Positions 23,686 through 31,196 of a DNA stretch of 64,000 nt are shown here, piece after piece. The notes under the pieces were generated by a model. It worked only from the letters and a program-made list of their open reading frames with translations, ran no database searches and was not told where the DNA came from. How positions within the stretch are numbered: the first letter of the stretch is position 1; each line of letters opens with the position of its first letter. This stretch comes from Streptomyces actinomycinicus. Its GTDB lineage: Bacteria > Actinomycetota > Actinomycetes > Streptomycetales > Streptomycetaceae. The position numbers and the translations under genes are program-made. The stretch lies in NCBI RefSeq assembly GCF_016741775.1, contig NZ_JAERRK010000011.1, positions 167,401 through 231,400 of the forward strand. The letters run 5' to 3'.

Positions 23686-25962
23686 ATGCCATCCCTCCTC
23701 CACCGGCTCGGCCGGGCCGCCTTCCGGCACCGCAGGGCGGTGCTCGCCGCCTGGCTGCTGGTGCTGACCGCCCTGGTCACCTGCGTCGTCACCGTCGGCG
23801 GCGAGACCGACGACGAGTTCACGGTCCCCGGCTCACCGGCCCAGACCGCGATGGACGCCCTGCGGACCGAGCTGCCCCCGGCGGCCGGCACCAGCGCCCA
23901 GATCGTCTTCGTCGCTCCCGCCGGCCACGAGATCACCGAGCCGCGGTACGCCCAGGCCGTCGCCGCCACCATGGCGCGGGCGGGCAAGGCCCCGCAGGTG
24001 GTCTCCGTCACCGACCCGGTGCACAGCAAGGCCATATCGGCGGACCGCACGACCGCACTGGGCCAGGTCCGCTACCAGGTCACCCGTGCCGGCCTGCACG
24101 ACGACAGCCTCACCGCGCTGGAGCGCACCACCCGGGACGCCGCGGACACCGGGCTCACCGTCGAGGTCGGCGGCCCCGCGTACGGCAGCGGCAAGACCAC
24201 CGGCCACACCAAGGAACTGACGGGAGCCACCGTCGCACTCGTCGTGCTCACCGTCACCTTCGGCTCGCTGTTCGCGGCCGGCCTGCCCCTGCTGACGGCG
24301 ATCAGCGGCGTGGCCGTCACGCTGCTCGGCCTGTCGGCGCTGACCGGCGTCCTCACCGTCTCCAGCACCGCACCCTCGCTGGCCTCCATGCTGGGCCTCG
24401 CGGTCGGCATCGACTACGCCCTGTTCATCCTCTCCCGGCACCGCTCCCAACTGGCCGCGGGCATGGCCGTCGAGGAGTCGGCGGCGCGGGCCACCGCCAC
24501 GGCGGGCAGCGCGGTCGTCTTCGCGGGCCTCACGGTGATCATCGCGCTGTGCGGGCTGGCCGTCGTACGCATCCCGTTCCTGACCGTGATGGGCCTGGCC
24601 GGTGCCGCCGCCGTCCTGGTCGCCGTCTGCGCCTCCACCACACTGCTGCCGGCCGTGCTGGGCTTCGCCGGTGAGCGGCTGCGCCCGAAGCCGGGCTCAC
24701 GTGCCGCCCGACGCGAACAGGCGGCGCACGGCACCGGACCCGCCGGGCGCCGGCCGATGGGCGAACGCTGGGGCCGGGCCGCGATCCGCCGCCCGCTCCT
24801 CACCCTCGCCGCGGTCCTCGTCGGTCTGCTGGTCGTCGCGCTGCCCGCCCGTGATCTGCGGCTCGCCCTGCCCGACAACGGCTCGGCCGCGGCGGGCAGC
24901 AGCCCCCGGCAGGCGTACGACCTGGTCGCCGGCAAGTTCGGCCCCGGCTTCAACGGCCCACTGCTCCTGCGCGCCGACACCTCCCGCGCCCGCGACCCGC
25001 GGCAGGCCACGGCCACCCTGGCCGGCGACCTGAAGGCCACCGACGGCGTCGCCGCGGTCGGCGAACCGCAGTTCGCCCAGGGCGGGGACGTGGCCGTCAT
25101 CCAGGTGGTGCCCACGACCGGCCCGACGGACGACAGGACGGAGGACCTCGTCGCGCACCTCCGCAGCGAGGCGGACGGCTGGCAGAAGCGGACCGGGGCC
25201 GAGGTCTCGGTGACCGGCACGACGGCCGTGAACATCGACGTGTCCGACCGGCTCGCGGACTCGCTGGCCCCCTTCGCCCTCGTCGTCGTCGGGCTCTCGC
25301 TGCTGCTGTTGCTGCTGGTGTTCCGTTCGGTGGTCGTGCCGCTGAAGGCCGGCCTGGGCTTCCTGCTCTCGGTCGCCGCCACCTTCGGCGCGGTCGTGGC
25401 CGTCTTCCAGTGGGGGTGGCTCGCGGACCTGGTCGGGGCCGAGGGGACTGGGCCGGTAGTCAGCATCCTGCCCATCCTCGTGATGGCCGTCCTGTTCGGA
25501 CTCGCCATGGACTACGAGGTGTTCATGGTCAGCCGCATGCACGAGGCGTACGCCCACGGCGCCGCGCCGCGGGACGCCGTCCTGGCCGGGTCCCGGCACG
25601 CGTCCCGCGTGGTCACCGCCGCCGCGCTCATCATGTCGGTGGTGTTCGCCGGTTTCGTTCCCGGCGGCAGTGCCATGCTCAAGCCGATCGCCTTCGCCCT
25701 CGCCGTCGGTGTCCTCATCGACGCCTTCCTGGTCCGCATGACGCTCGTGCCGGCCGTGCTGGCCCTCGTCGGACGGGCGGGCTGGTGGCTGCCGCAGTGG
25801 CTGGACCGGCTGCTGCCCGACCTCGACCTCGAGGGCGAACGGCTCGCGGCGCGGCTCCCCGACGAGGACACCGGCCCGCAGCCCTCCGGTGCCGCGGTCG
25901 CGGCCGGCGGACCCGCCCGGGAGGACCGGCGCCGGGCACCCGCCCGGGAGGACCGGCGCTGA
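23686..25962 (+). CDS. MMPL-family (RND superfamily) lipid/drug transporter
   Basis: The 758-residue protein has the two-fold MMPL layout. TM1 (RAVLAAWLLVLTALVTCVV) is followed by an extracytoplasmic domain, then a helix block containing LGLAVGIDYALFILSRHRSQL. The second half has LFGLAMDYEVFMVSRMHEAY. These two GxDY motifs in TM4 and TM10 carry the proton-relay residues. Relatives export siderophores and cell-envelope lipids. The start is ATG 23686 with AAGGAG 10 nt before. The C-terminus (EDRRRAPAREDRR) is coded by the first units of a 27-bp tandem repeat that continues past the stop. It is probably controlled by the TetR at 22107. Confidence 0.95.
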   Translation: MPSLLHRLGRAAFRHRRAVLAAWLLVLTALVTCVVTVGGETDDEFTVPGSPAQTAMDALRTELPPAAGTSAQIVFVAPAGHEITEPRYAQAVAATMARAGKAPQVVSVTDPVHSKAISADRTTALGQVRYQVTRAGLHDDSLTALERTTRDAADTGLTVEVGGPAYGSGKTTGHTKELTGATVALVVLTVTFGSLFAAGLPLLTAISGVAVTLLGLSALTGVLTVSSTAPSLASMLGLAVGIDYALFILSRHRSQLAAGMAVEESAARATATAGSAVVFAGLTVIIALCGLAVVRIPFLTVMGLAGAAAVLVAVCASTTLLPAVLGFAGERLRPKPGSRAARREQAAHGTGPAGRRPMGERWGRAAIRRPLLTLAAVLVGLLVVALPARDLRLALPDNGSAAAGSSPRQAYDLVAGKFGPGFNGPLLLRADTSRARDPRQATATLAGDLKATDGVAAVGEPQFAQGGDVAVIQVVPTTGPTDDRTEDLVAHLRSEADGWQKRTGAEVSVTGTTAVNIDVSDRLADSLAPFALVVVGLSLLLLLLVFRSVVVPLKAGLGFLLSVAATFGAVVAVFQWGWLADLVGAEGTGPVVSILPILVMAVLFGLAMDYEVFMVSRMHEAYAHGAAPRDAVLAGSRHASRVVTAAALIMSVVFAGFVPGGSAMLKPIAFALAVGVLIDAFLVRMTLVPAVLALVGRAGWWLPQWLDRLLPDLDLEGERLAARLPDEDTGPQPSGAAVAAGGPAREDRRRAPAREDRR

Positions 25963-26073
25963 GCACTCGCCCGGGCGGACCGCCGCTCAGCGCCCGCCCG
26001 GGCGGACCAGCGCTCAGCGTCCGCCCGGGCAGACCGGCGCTCAGCGTCCGCCGGCCGGGCCGGTGCCGAGCGC
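25912..26073. repeat. 27-bp tandem repeat, six units, spanning the MMPL stop codon
   Basis: Units begin at 25912, 25939, 25966, 25993, 26020 and 26047, each built on CCGCCCGGGCGGACCGGCGC. The first two units are translated as a 9-residue repeat. The MMPL TGA stop lies at the 2/3 junction, and later units carry TCA in place of TGA in the same frame. Each unit includes the palindrome CGCCCGGGCG. The region runs to the end of the convergent serine hydrolase gene. Confidence 0.85.
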
Positions 26074-26089
26074 CGACCCGGCCGGGCCG

Positions 26090-27268
26090 CTACCCCTGCT
26101 CCCGGCCCGTCCTGCTCTCCGGCTTTCCGCAGAACGCCGATTCCAGGGCCCCCGCCAGCGTGTCGAGCACCTTGCCGTTGTTCGACGTGTTCGCCACGGC
26201 CGTGAGACTGCGGCCGCCGTCCTTCGTCGCGAAGGCGTACGTGTAGTAGCCCTGCACGGCCCCCGTGTGCCCGTACACCGAGATGCCGCAGGACAGGTCG
26301 CGGCGCCGCAGCCCGAGCCCGTACGCCGTCGTGCCGTTCACCTTGACGAACTGCTCCATGTCGGCGAGCCGCGGGGCGGACAGCAGCCTGCCGCCGAGCA
26401 GGGCGCCGTAGAAGGCGTCGAGGTCCCGTGCACTGGAGATGATGGCCCCCGCGCTCTGCGCCCAGGACACCGTCTGCGTGGTCGCGTCGACCAGCGGGGC
26501 GCCCGCCTTGTCCGGAGTGAGGTAGCCGCGGGCGTATCGTCCAGGAATGGCGGTGTCCGGGTGAACGTAGAATGTGTCGTTCAGTTTCAGCGGTGCGAAA
26601 ATGCGGTTCTGGTACGCGGTCTTCACGGACTGTCCGGTGAGCTTCTCGATGAGCAGGCCGGCGACGACGAAGTTCGTGTTGGAGTACGAATAGGCCGCGC
26701 CCGGCGTGTTGGTGCGGGGCTTCTTCAGTGAGAGGGCGACCAGTTGGCGGTAGGTGAAGACCTTCTTGCGGACCGCCTCGAACCCGGACACGCTGTCGGC
26801 GAACATGTCCTCCGTGTAGTCGTACAGGCCGCTGCGGTGGCTCAGCAGATGGCGGACCGTGATGCGGTCGTCGGGCAGCAGCCCGGGCAGGTAGCGGTTG
26901 ACCGGCGCGTCGAGGGCGAGTTTGTGCTCGTCGACGAGCTGGAGCAGGACGACGGCCGAGAAGGTCTTGGTGACACTGCCCACCCGGAACCGGTCGTCGG
27001 TCGAGACGACCCGCTGGGTGCCGCGGTCGGCAACGCCCTGTGCGACCCGGTACGTCCGGCCGTGGTCGTCGATCCGTGCCAGCGCCCCCGGTGCGCCCTG
27101 GGCCACCGTCGAGCGCAGCACAGCGGCCAGGCCCGCGGTGTCGGGCGCCGGAAGAGCCGCTGCGGCCGGGCCGTTCGGTGCCCCGGTCGCGGCCTGCGCC
27201 GGAATCGCGAGGAGCGACAGCGCGACCGCTCCGAGGACCGCTCCCCGCCCCACCGTTGCTGAGACCAT
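26090..27268 (-). CDS. Secreted serine hydrolase, class C beta-lactamase/D-Ala-D-Ala carboxypeptidase type
   Basis: The 392-residue protein has a cleavable signal (MVSATVGRGAVLGAVALSLL to AQAA). Active-site elements: SxxK as GSVTKTFSAVVL, YxN as AYSYSNTNF, and the KTG-like HTG as YGHTGAVQGYY. This is the Streptomyces R61 DD-peptidase-like group, which acts on peptidoglycan stem peptides or small esters. The start is ATG 27268, preceded by GGGTAGGGG. It is divergent from the M4 protease gene across a 285-bp, relatively A/T-rich region. Confidence 0.92.
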   Translation of the reverse strand: MVSATVGRGAVLGAVALSLLAIPAQAATGAPNGPAAAALPAPDTAGLAAVLRSTVAQGAPGALARIDDHGRTYRVAQGVADRGTQRVVSTDDRFRVGSVTKTFSAVVLLQLVDEHKLALDAPVNRYLPGLLPDDRITVRHLLSHRSGLYDYTEDMFADSVSGFEAVRKKVFTYRQLVALSLKKPRTNTPGAAYSYSNTNFVVAGLLIEKLTGQSVKTAYQNRIFAPLKLNDTFYVHPDTAIPGRYARGYLTPDKAGAPLVDATTQTVSWAQSAGAIISSARDLDAFYGALLGGRLLSAPRLADMEQFVKVNGTTAYGLGLRRRDLSCGISVYGHTGAVQGYYTYAFATKDGGRSLTAVANTSNNGKVLDTLAGALESAFCGKPESRTGREQG

Positions 27269-27553
27269 CCCCTACCCACTCCCATCGGTACGGTTCCTGA
27301 TGCGATATCGGTCACATTCCGCCCTGGGAACCTAGAGGATTGAGGCAACGTCTCCACAGCCGACACACAGTTGGTGCTCCTGTGATCACTCTGTGGCGGC
27401 CATTCGTAAAGGATTGCCATAGAAGTTCGCGAAATGGATCATTCCGTCTTTACGCGCACATGACTGATCCGCAAGGGTTACCCCGGGGCCGGAACAGCCC
27501 CCATGGTGCTCAACTGCGCCATGCCTCAAGGTGGTTGGCGACCCCGGCCGCCG
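27269..27553. promoter_or_regulatory. Divergent promoter region, serine hydrolase / M4 protease
   Basis: This gap is clearly lower in G+C than the flanking genes, especially 27290-27470. It must hold promoters for both secreted hydrolases. No confident -35/-10 pair or palindromic operator was identified. Confidence 0.5.
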
Positions 27554-29362
27554 ATGAACGAAGGAACCCTGATCAGATTGCGTAGACCGCACATACGTAC
27601 CGTGGCCGTTGCCGTCGCGGTGGCGACGGCTGCCACGGGCCTGGCCGGCACGGCCTTCGCGGCTCCTTCCACCAGCGCGGAGCGGTCCGCCGCCTCCGCC
27701 GCCTCGAACGCCACGGCGGTGGTGGAGGCTGCGCGCACCGCGGCCTTCGCCCACGCCTCGGCGACCGGCGTCTCGAAGGGCGATGCACTGCACGCCCAGG
27801 ACGTCATGATCGACCCCGAGGGCGCCCGCCACGTCCGCTTCGTCCGCACCCACGACGGCCTGCCGGTCCTCGGTGGCGACCTGATCGTCCACCTCGACGG
27901 CAAGCTCTCGTACACGGGCGTGACCCGTGCGGCCGCCCACGCCGTCAAGCCGGCCGCCGCCAAGGCCAAGCTGACCGCGGAGCAGGCCGCCGCCAAGGCC
28001 GCCCGGGCGGCCAAGGGCGACGCGCGCAGCGCCCAGCTCGTGCTGGACGCCCGCGGTGGCGCCTCCGCCCTCGCCTACCAGGTGTCCGTCGCCGACAAGG
28101 ACGGCTCCCACACCGTCGTCGTCGACGCGATCTCCGGCAAGGTGCGCAGCAACACGCCCGACCAGGACGAGTTCCTGTCGCCGAAGCTGCTCGACACCCT
28201 GCGCGAGCGCGGTGAGAGCGCCGACCCCGCCACCGGTGCCGGCTCCACCGCCGCCACCTCGGGCCTGGTCGGCTCCCGCTCCACCGGCGCCGCGGCCTAC
28301 CCGTCGGCCGCCAAGGGCACCGGCAAGACCCTCTTCGTGGGCACCGTCGGTCTGACCACCACGCAGACCTCGCGCGGCCACTACCAGCTCAAGGACCCGA
28401 ACCGGTACGGCACCGAGACGCGGGACGCCAAGGGCTCGTACACGGAGAAGTTCAGCTCCGGCTCGAAGTTCACCAACACGTCCAACGTGTGGGGCAACGG
28501 CAAGACCACCAGCCGGGTCAGCGCCGCGGCCGACGCCCAGTACGGCATCACGAAGACGCTCGACTTCTACAAGAGCACCTTCAAGCGCAAGGGCATCGCC
28601 AACAACAGCAAGCCCGCGCAGGCGATGGTCCACTGGGGCAACAAGGTCGCCAACGCGTTCTGGGACCCCACCTGCAACTGCATGCTGTACGGCGACGGCG
28701 ACGGCCAGATGTTCAAGAAGCCGCTCGTCGTTCTCGACGTCACCGGTCACGAGCTGACCCACGGCGTGGTCGAGGCGACCGCCAACCTGCAGCCGACCTT
28801 CGTCGACTCCGACGGCAACCAGTACGGCGAGCCGGGCTCGCTGAACGAGTCGCTCGCGGACATCTTCGGCTCGAACGTCGAGTTCTACGCCAAGAACTCG
28901 AAGGACACCGCGGACTACCTGGTCGGTGAGAAGCTGGGCCTCGCGCAGAAGTTCCTGCGCCGCCTGGACCACCCGTCGCTCGACAAGCTCGAGGGCACCA
29001 TCGACTACTGGTCGGCGGACACCTACTACACCGAGGTGCACGCCGGTTCCGGTGTCTCTTCGCACGCCTACTACCTCCTCGCCGAGGGCAGCGGCAAGAA
29101 GACGATCAACGGCGTCAACTACAACTCGCCGACGTACCACAACGTCACGGTCAAGGGCATCGGCCGCACCAAGGCGACCGCCATCTACTACCGTGCGCTG
29201 ACCCGTTACATGGTCTCCACGACCGACTTCCACCAGGCGCGCACCGCGACCCTGAAGGCGGCCAAGGACCTGTACGGCTCGAACAGCACCGAGTACAAGA
29301 CGGTCGACAAGTCGTGGGCCGCGGTGAACGTCACCGCCGCCAACACGCCGCGCGCCCACTGA
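27554..29362 (+). CDS. Secreted M4 (thermolysin-like) neutral metalloprotease
   Basis: This preproenzyme of about 602 residues has an N-terminal signal (RRPHIRTVAVAVAVATAATG to AFAAP). An FTP/PepSY propeptide follows (VRFVRTHDGLPVLGGDLIVH), then the catalytic domain. The zinc motif HELTH lies near residue 399 and the third ligand Glu near 432 in GSLNESLADIFG. The catalytic His is in HAGSGVSSHAYYLLA, and calcium-site sequence MLYGDGDGQMF precedes the motif. The HELTH-to-Glu distance is about 9 residues longer than in thermolysin. I chose ATG 27554; TTG 27575 with AAGGA upstream is an alternative. The extracellular enzyme should degrade proteins for nutrition. Confidence 0.95.
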   Translation: MNEGTLIRLRRPHIRTVAVAVAVATAATGLAGTAFAAPSTSAERSAASAASNATAVVEAARTAAFAHASATGVSKGDALHAQDVMIDPEGARHVRFVRTHDGLPVLGGDLIVHLDGKLSYTGVTRAAAHAVKPAAAKAKLTAEQAAAKAARAAKGDARSAQLVLDARGGASALAYQVSVADKDGSHTVVVDAISGKVRSNTPDQDEFLSPKLLDTLRERGESADPATGAGSTAATSGLVGSRSTGAAAYPSAAKGTGKTLFVGTVGLTTTQTSRGHYQLKDPNRYGTETRDAKGSYTEKFSSGSKFTNTSNVWGNGKTTSRVSAAADAQYGITKTLDFYKSTFKRKGIANNSKPAQAMVHWGNKVANAFWDPTCNCMLYGDGDGQMFKKPLVVLDVTGHELTHGVVEATANLQPTFVDSDGNQYGEPGSLNESLADIFGSNVEFYAKNSKDTADYLVGEKLGLAQKFLRRLDHPSLDKLEGTIDYWSADTYYTEVHAGSGVSSHAYYLLAEGSGKKTINGVNYNSPTYHNVTVKGIGRTKATAIYYRALTRYMVSTTDFHQARTATLKAAKDLYGSNSTEYKTVDKSWAAVNVTAANTPRAH

Positions 29363-29388
29363 CGGACGCCGGCAGACACCAGCACCAC

Positions 29389-29417
29389 CGGATGCCCCGC
29401 CTCGCGCGGGGCATCCG
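29389..29417 (+). terminator. Hairpin terminator after the M4 protease
   Basis: CGGATGCCCCGC and GCGGGGCATCCG form a perfect 12-bp stem with a 5-nt loop, 27 bp past the stop codon. Confidence 0.8.
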
Positions 29418-29477
29418 CATGTCCGGGCGCCCGCGAACCGCCGGGACGCCGGCGGCCGCACCACCGCCGAAGGGCGT

Positions 29478-29903
29478 TTGAAGAACCCCGAGAAGGCGTA
29501 CCAGCTCATCGTGAACAACCTGCGCCCCTCGACCGACAGCGGCGATCGCGCCGCCCCCGGCCTGTCCGGCAGCCACGAGGCCGAGCAGGGCCGCGGCATC
29601 TTCCGGATCGACGCCGGCTCCGGCACCCCGGCCGTCGTTCCCGCGGTGCCGCTCCACTCCCGGCCGGAGCACCTGGAACCGCTCCCGGCCTTCCCGGACG
29701 CCCGGGCCGCCTCCGGTTCGCCGACCGGGGCCGGGGCCCGCGGCGGCTTCCCCGCCGACCTGCACCGGCGGGCCGGAAAGCCCGCCGAGGTGCGGATCCG
29801 CAGCGTGGGCGGCACCATGACCTCCGTGGGATACGCAGGTACGTCCCGGACGGTCCCCGTGAAACCCGGCGGGGCCGTCACGCTCCGGGACCTCGACCGG
29901 TGA
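29478..29903 (+). pseudogene. C-terminal remnant of a GH95-type glycoside hydrolase
   Basis: A 141-codon open frame still shows the family order of GH95 (alpha-L-fucosidase/galactosidase) C-termini in eroded form. EKAYQLIVNNLRPS comes first. GIFRIDAGSGTPAVV stands where FQIDGNFGGT is expected, EHLEPLPAFPDA where the LPALP strand should be, then TGAGARGGFPADLHRRAG and PAEVRIRS. The several hundred residues of N-terminal and catalytic (alpha/alpha)6-barrel sequence are absent. Its TGA overlaps the GTG start of the SGNH hydrolase gene, so the pair was probably an operon for polysaccharide breakdown. It could be a short expressed relic; I think function is lost. Confidence 0.6.
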
Positions 29904-31162
29904 CCGGCCGGCTCGGGCGCGGCTGCCGCGCCGCAGCGGCCCTGCTCACCGCGGTCGCCTGCCAGCCCGGGCCGCCCGCCCGGGCGGCCACGCCGCCCGA
30001 CCCGGCGCCGCGGGGCACCGCTCGCGCAGCAACCCTGCCCGGCTCGGCGACCCGGGCCACCGGGGTCGTCACCTGGGCGGCCAGCGCCGACCGCATGGGC
30101 GAGGGCACGGCCGGCCGGGGCTACCGGCTCGTCGTCCGCACCAGCCTCGGCGGGAGCGACCTGCGGGTCCGCTTCACGAACGCCTTCGGCGACCGGCCGC
30201 TGACCCTGGACGGCGTCCACGCCGGACTGCGCAGCCAGGGCGCCGCCCTGCGGCCGGGCACCAACCGGCCGCTCACCTTCGGCGGCGCCCGCACGGTCAC
30301 CGTCCCGGCCGGCGCCGTCGCCTGGAGCGACCCGCTGCCCGGCCGGATACCCGCCGGCACCGACCTCGTCATCAGCCTGCACACCCCGGACGCGGCCGGT
30401 CCGGCCACCGGGCACTGGATGGCGATGCAGACGTCGTACACCGGCCGGGGCGCCCACACCGCCGAGGAGAGCGGCGCCAACTGGGCGCAGACGACCAGCT
30501 CCTGGTGGTACATCGACTCCGTCGCCGTGCGGGCCGACCACGCGGTACCCGGGGCCGTGGTCGCGCTCGGCGACTCCATCACCGACGGCTGGCAGTCCAC
30601 CACCGACCTGAACCGCCGCTGGACCGACTACCTCGCCCGCCGCCTCGGCACGGCCGGCACGGCCGTCCGGGGCGTGGCCAACGAGGGCATCTCGGGCAAC
30701 AAGATCCTCGCGGACGGAGCCGGGCAGGCCGCCCTGCAGCGGCTGGACCGGGACGTCCTCGCCCAGCCCGGCGTGCGGACCGTGTTCCTCTTCGAGGGTG
30801 TCAACGACCTCAAGGCGCACACCGGGGTCACCGCGGCCGATCTCATCGCCGGTTACCTGCAGATAGCCCGGCGGACCCACGCGGCGGGCAGGTGCGTGGT
30901 CGCCGCCACCGTCGGCCCGTTCAAGGGCTGGTCCGAGTGGGACCCGGCCGCCGAGGCCGTACGGCAGGAGGTGAACCGGTTCCTGCGCAGCAGCGCCGAG
31001 ATCGACGCCGTCACCGACTTCGACCGCATCCTGCGCAGCCCCCACGACCCCGAGCGCATCCAGCCGTTCTTCGACGGCGGCGACCACCTGCACCCCAACG
31101 ACAAGGGAATGCAGGCCCTGGCCGACGCCGTCGATCCGGACCGCCTGGACTGTGCCCGCTGA
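29900..31162 (+). CDS. Secreted SGNH/GDSL-family hydrolase (esterase)
   Basis: The 420-residue protein has an N-terminal secretion signal or lipoprotein-like start (GCRAAAALLTAVACQ). A beta-sandwich domain follows (TGVVTWAASADRMGEG...), then the SGNH domain. Block I reads VVALGDSITDGW with the nucleophile Ser, block III GVND (FEGVNDLKAH), and block V has Asp/His in GGDHLHPND. Relatives deacetylate plant polysaccharides or cleave lipid esters. GTG 29900 overlaps the TGA of the GH95 remnant, so translation may have been coupled to that gene. Confidence 0.9.
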   Translation: MTGRLGRGCRAAAALLTAVACQPGPPARAATPPDPAPRGTARAATLPGSATRATGVVTWAASADRMGEGTAGRGYRLVVRTSLGGSDLRVRFTNAFGDRPLTLDGVHAGLRSQGAALRPGTNRPLTFGGARTVTVPAGAVAWSDPLPGRIPAGTDLVISLHTPDAAGPATGHWMAMQTSYTGRGAHTAEESGANWAQTTSSWWYIDSVAVRADHAVPGAVVALGDSITDGWQSTTDLNRRWTDYLARRLGTAGTAVRGVANEGISGNKILADGAGQAALQRLDRDVLAQPGVRTVFLFEGVNDLKAHTGVTAADLIAGYLQIARRTHAAGRCVVAATVGPFKGWSEWDPAAEAVRQEVNRFLRSSAEIDAVTDFDRILRSPHDPERIQPFFDGGDHLHPNDKGMQALADAVDPDRLDCAR

Positions 31163-31169
31163 ACGGGCC

Positions 31170-31196
31170 CCGGCCGGGTCACCCCGACCCGGCCGG
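31170..31196. terminator. Bidirectional terminator between SGNH hydrolase and LAL regulator
   Basis: CCGGCCGGGTC and GACCCGGCCGG form an 11-bp perfect stem with loop ACCCC. It overlaps the stop codon of the LuxR gene in the 16-bp convergent gap. Confidence 0.75.
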
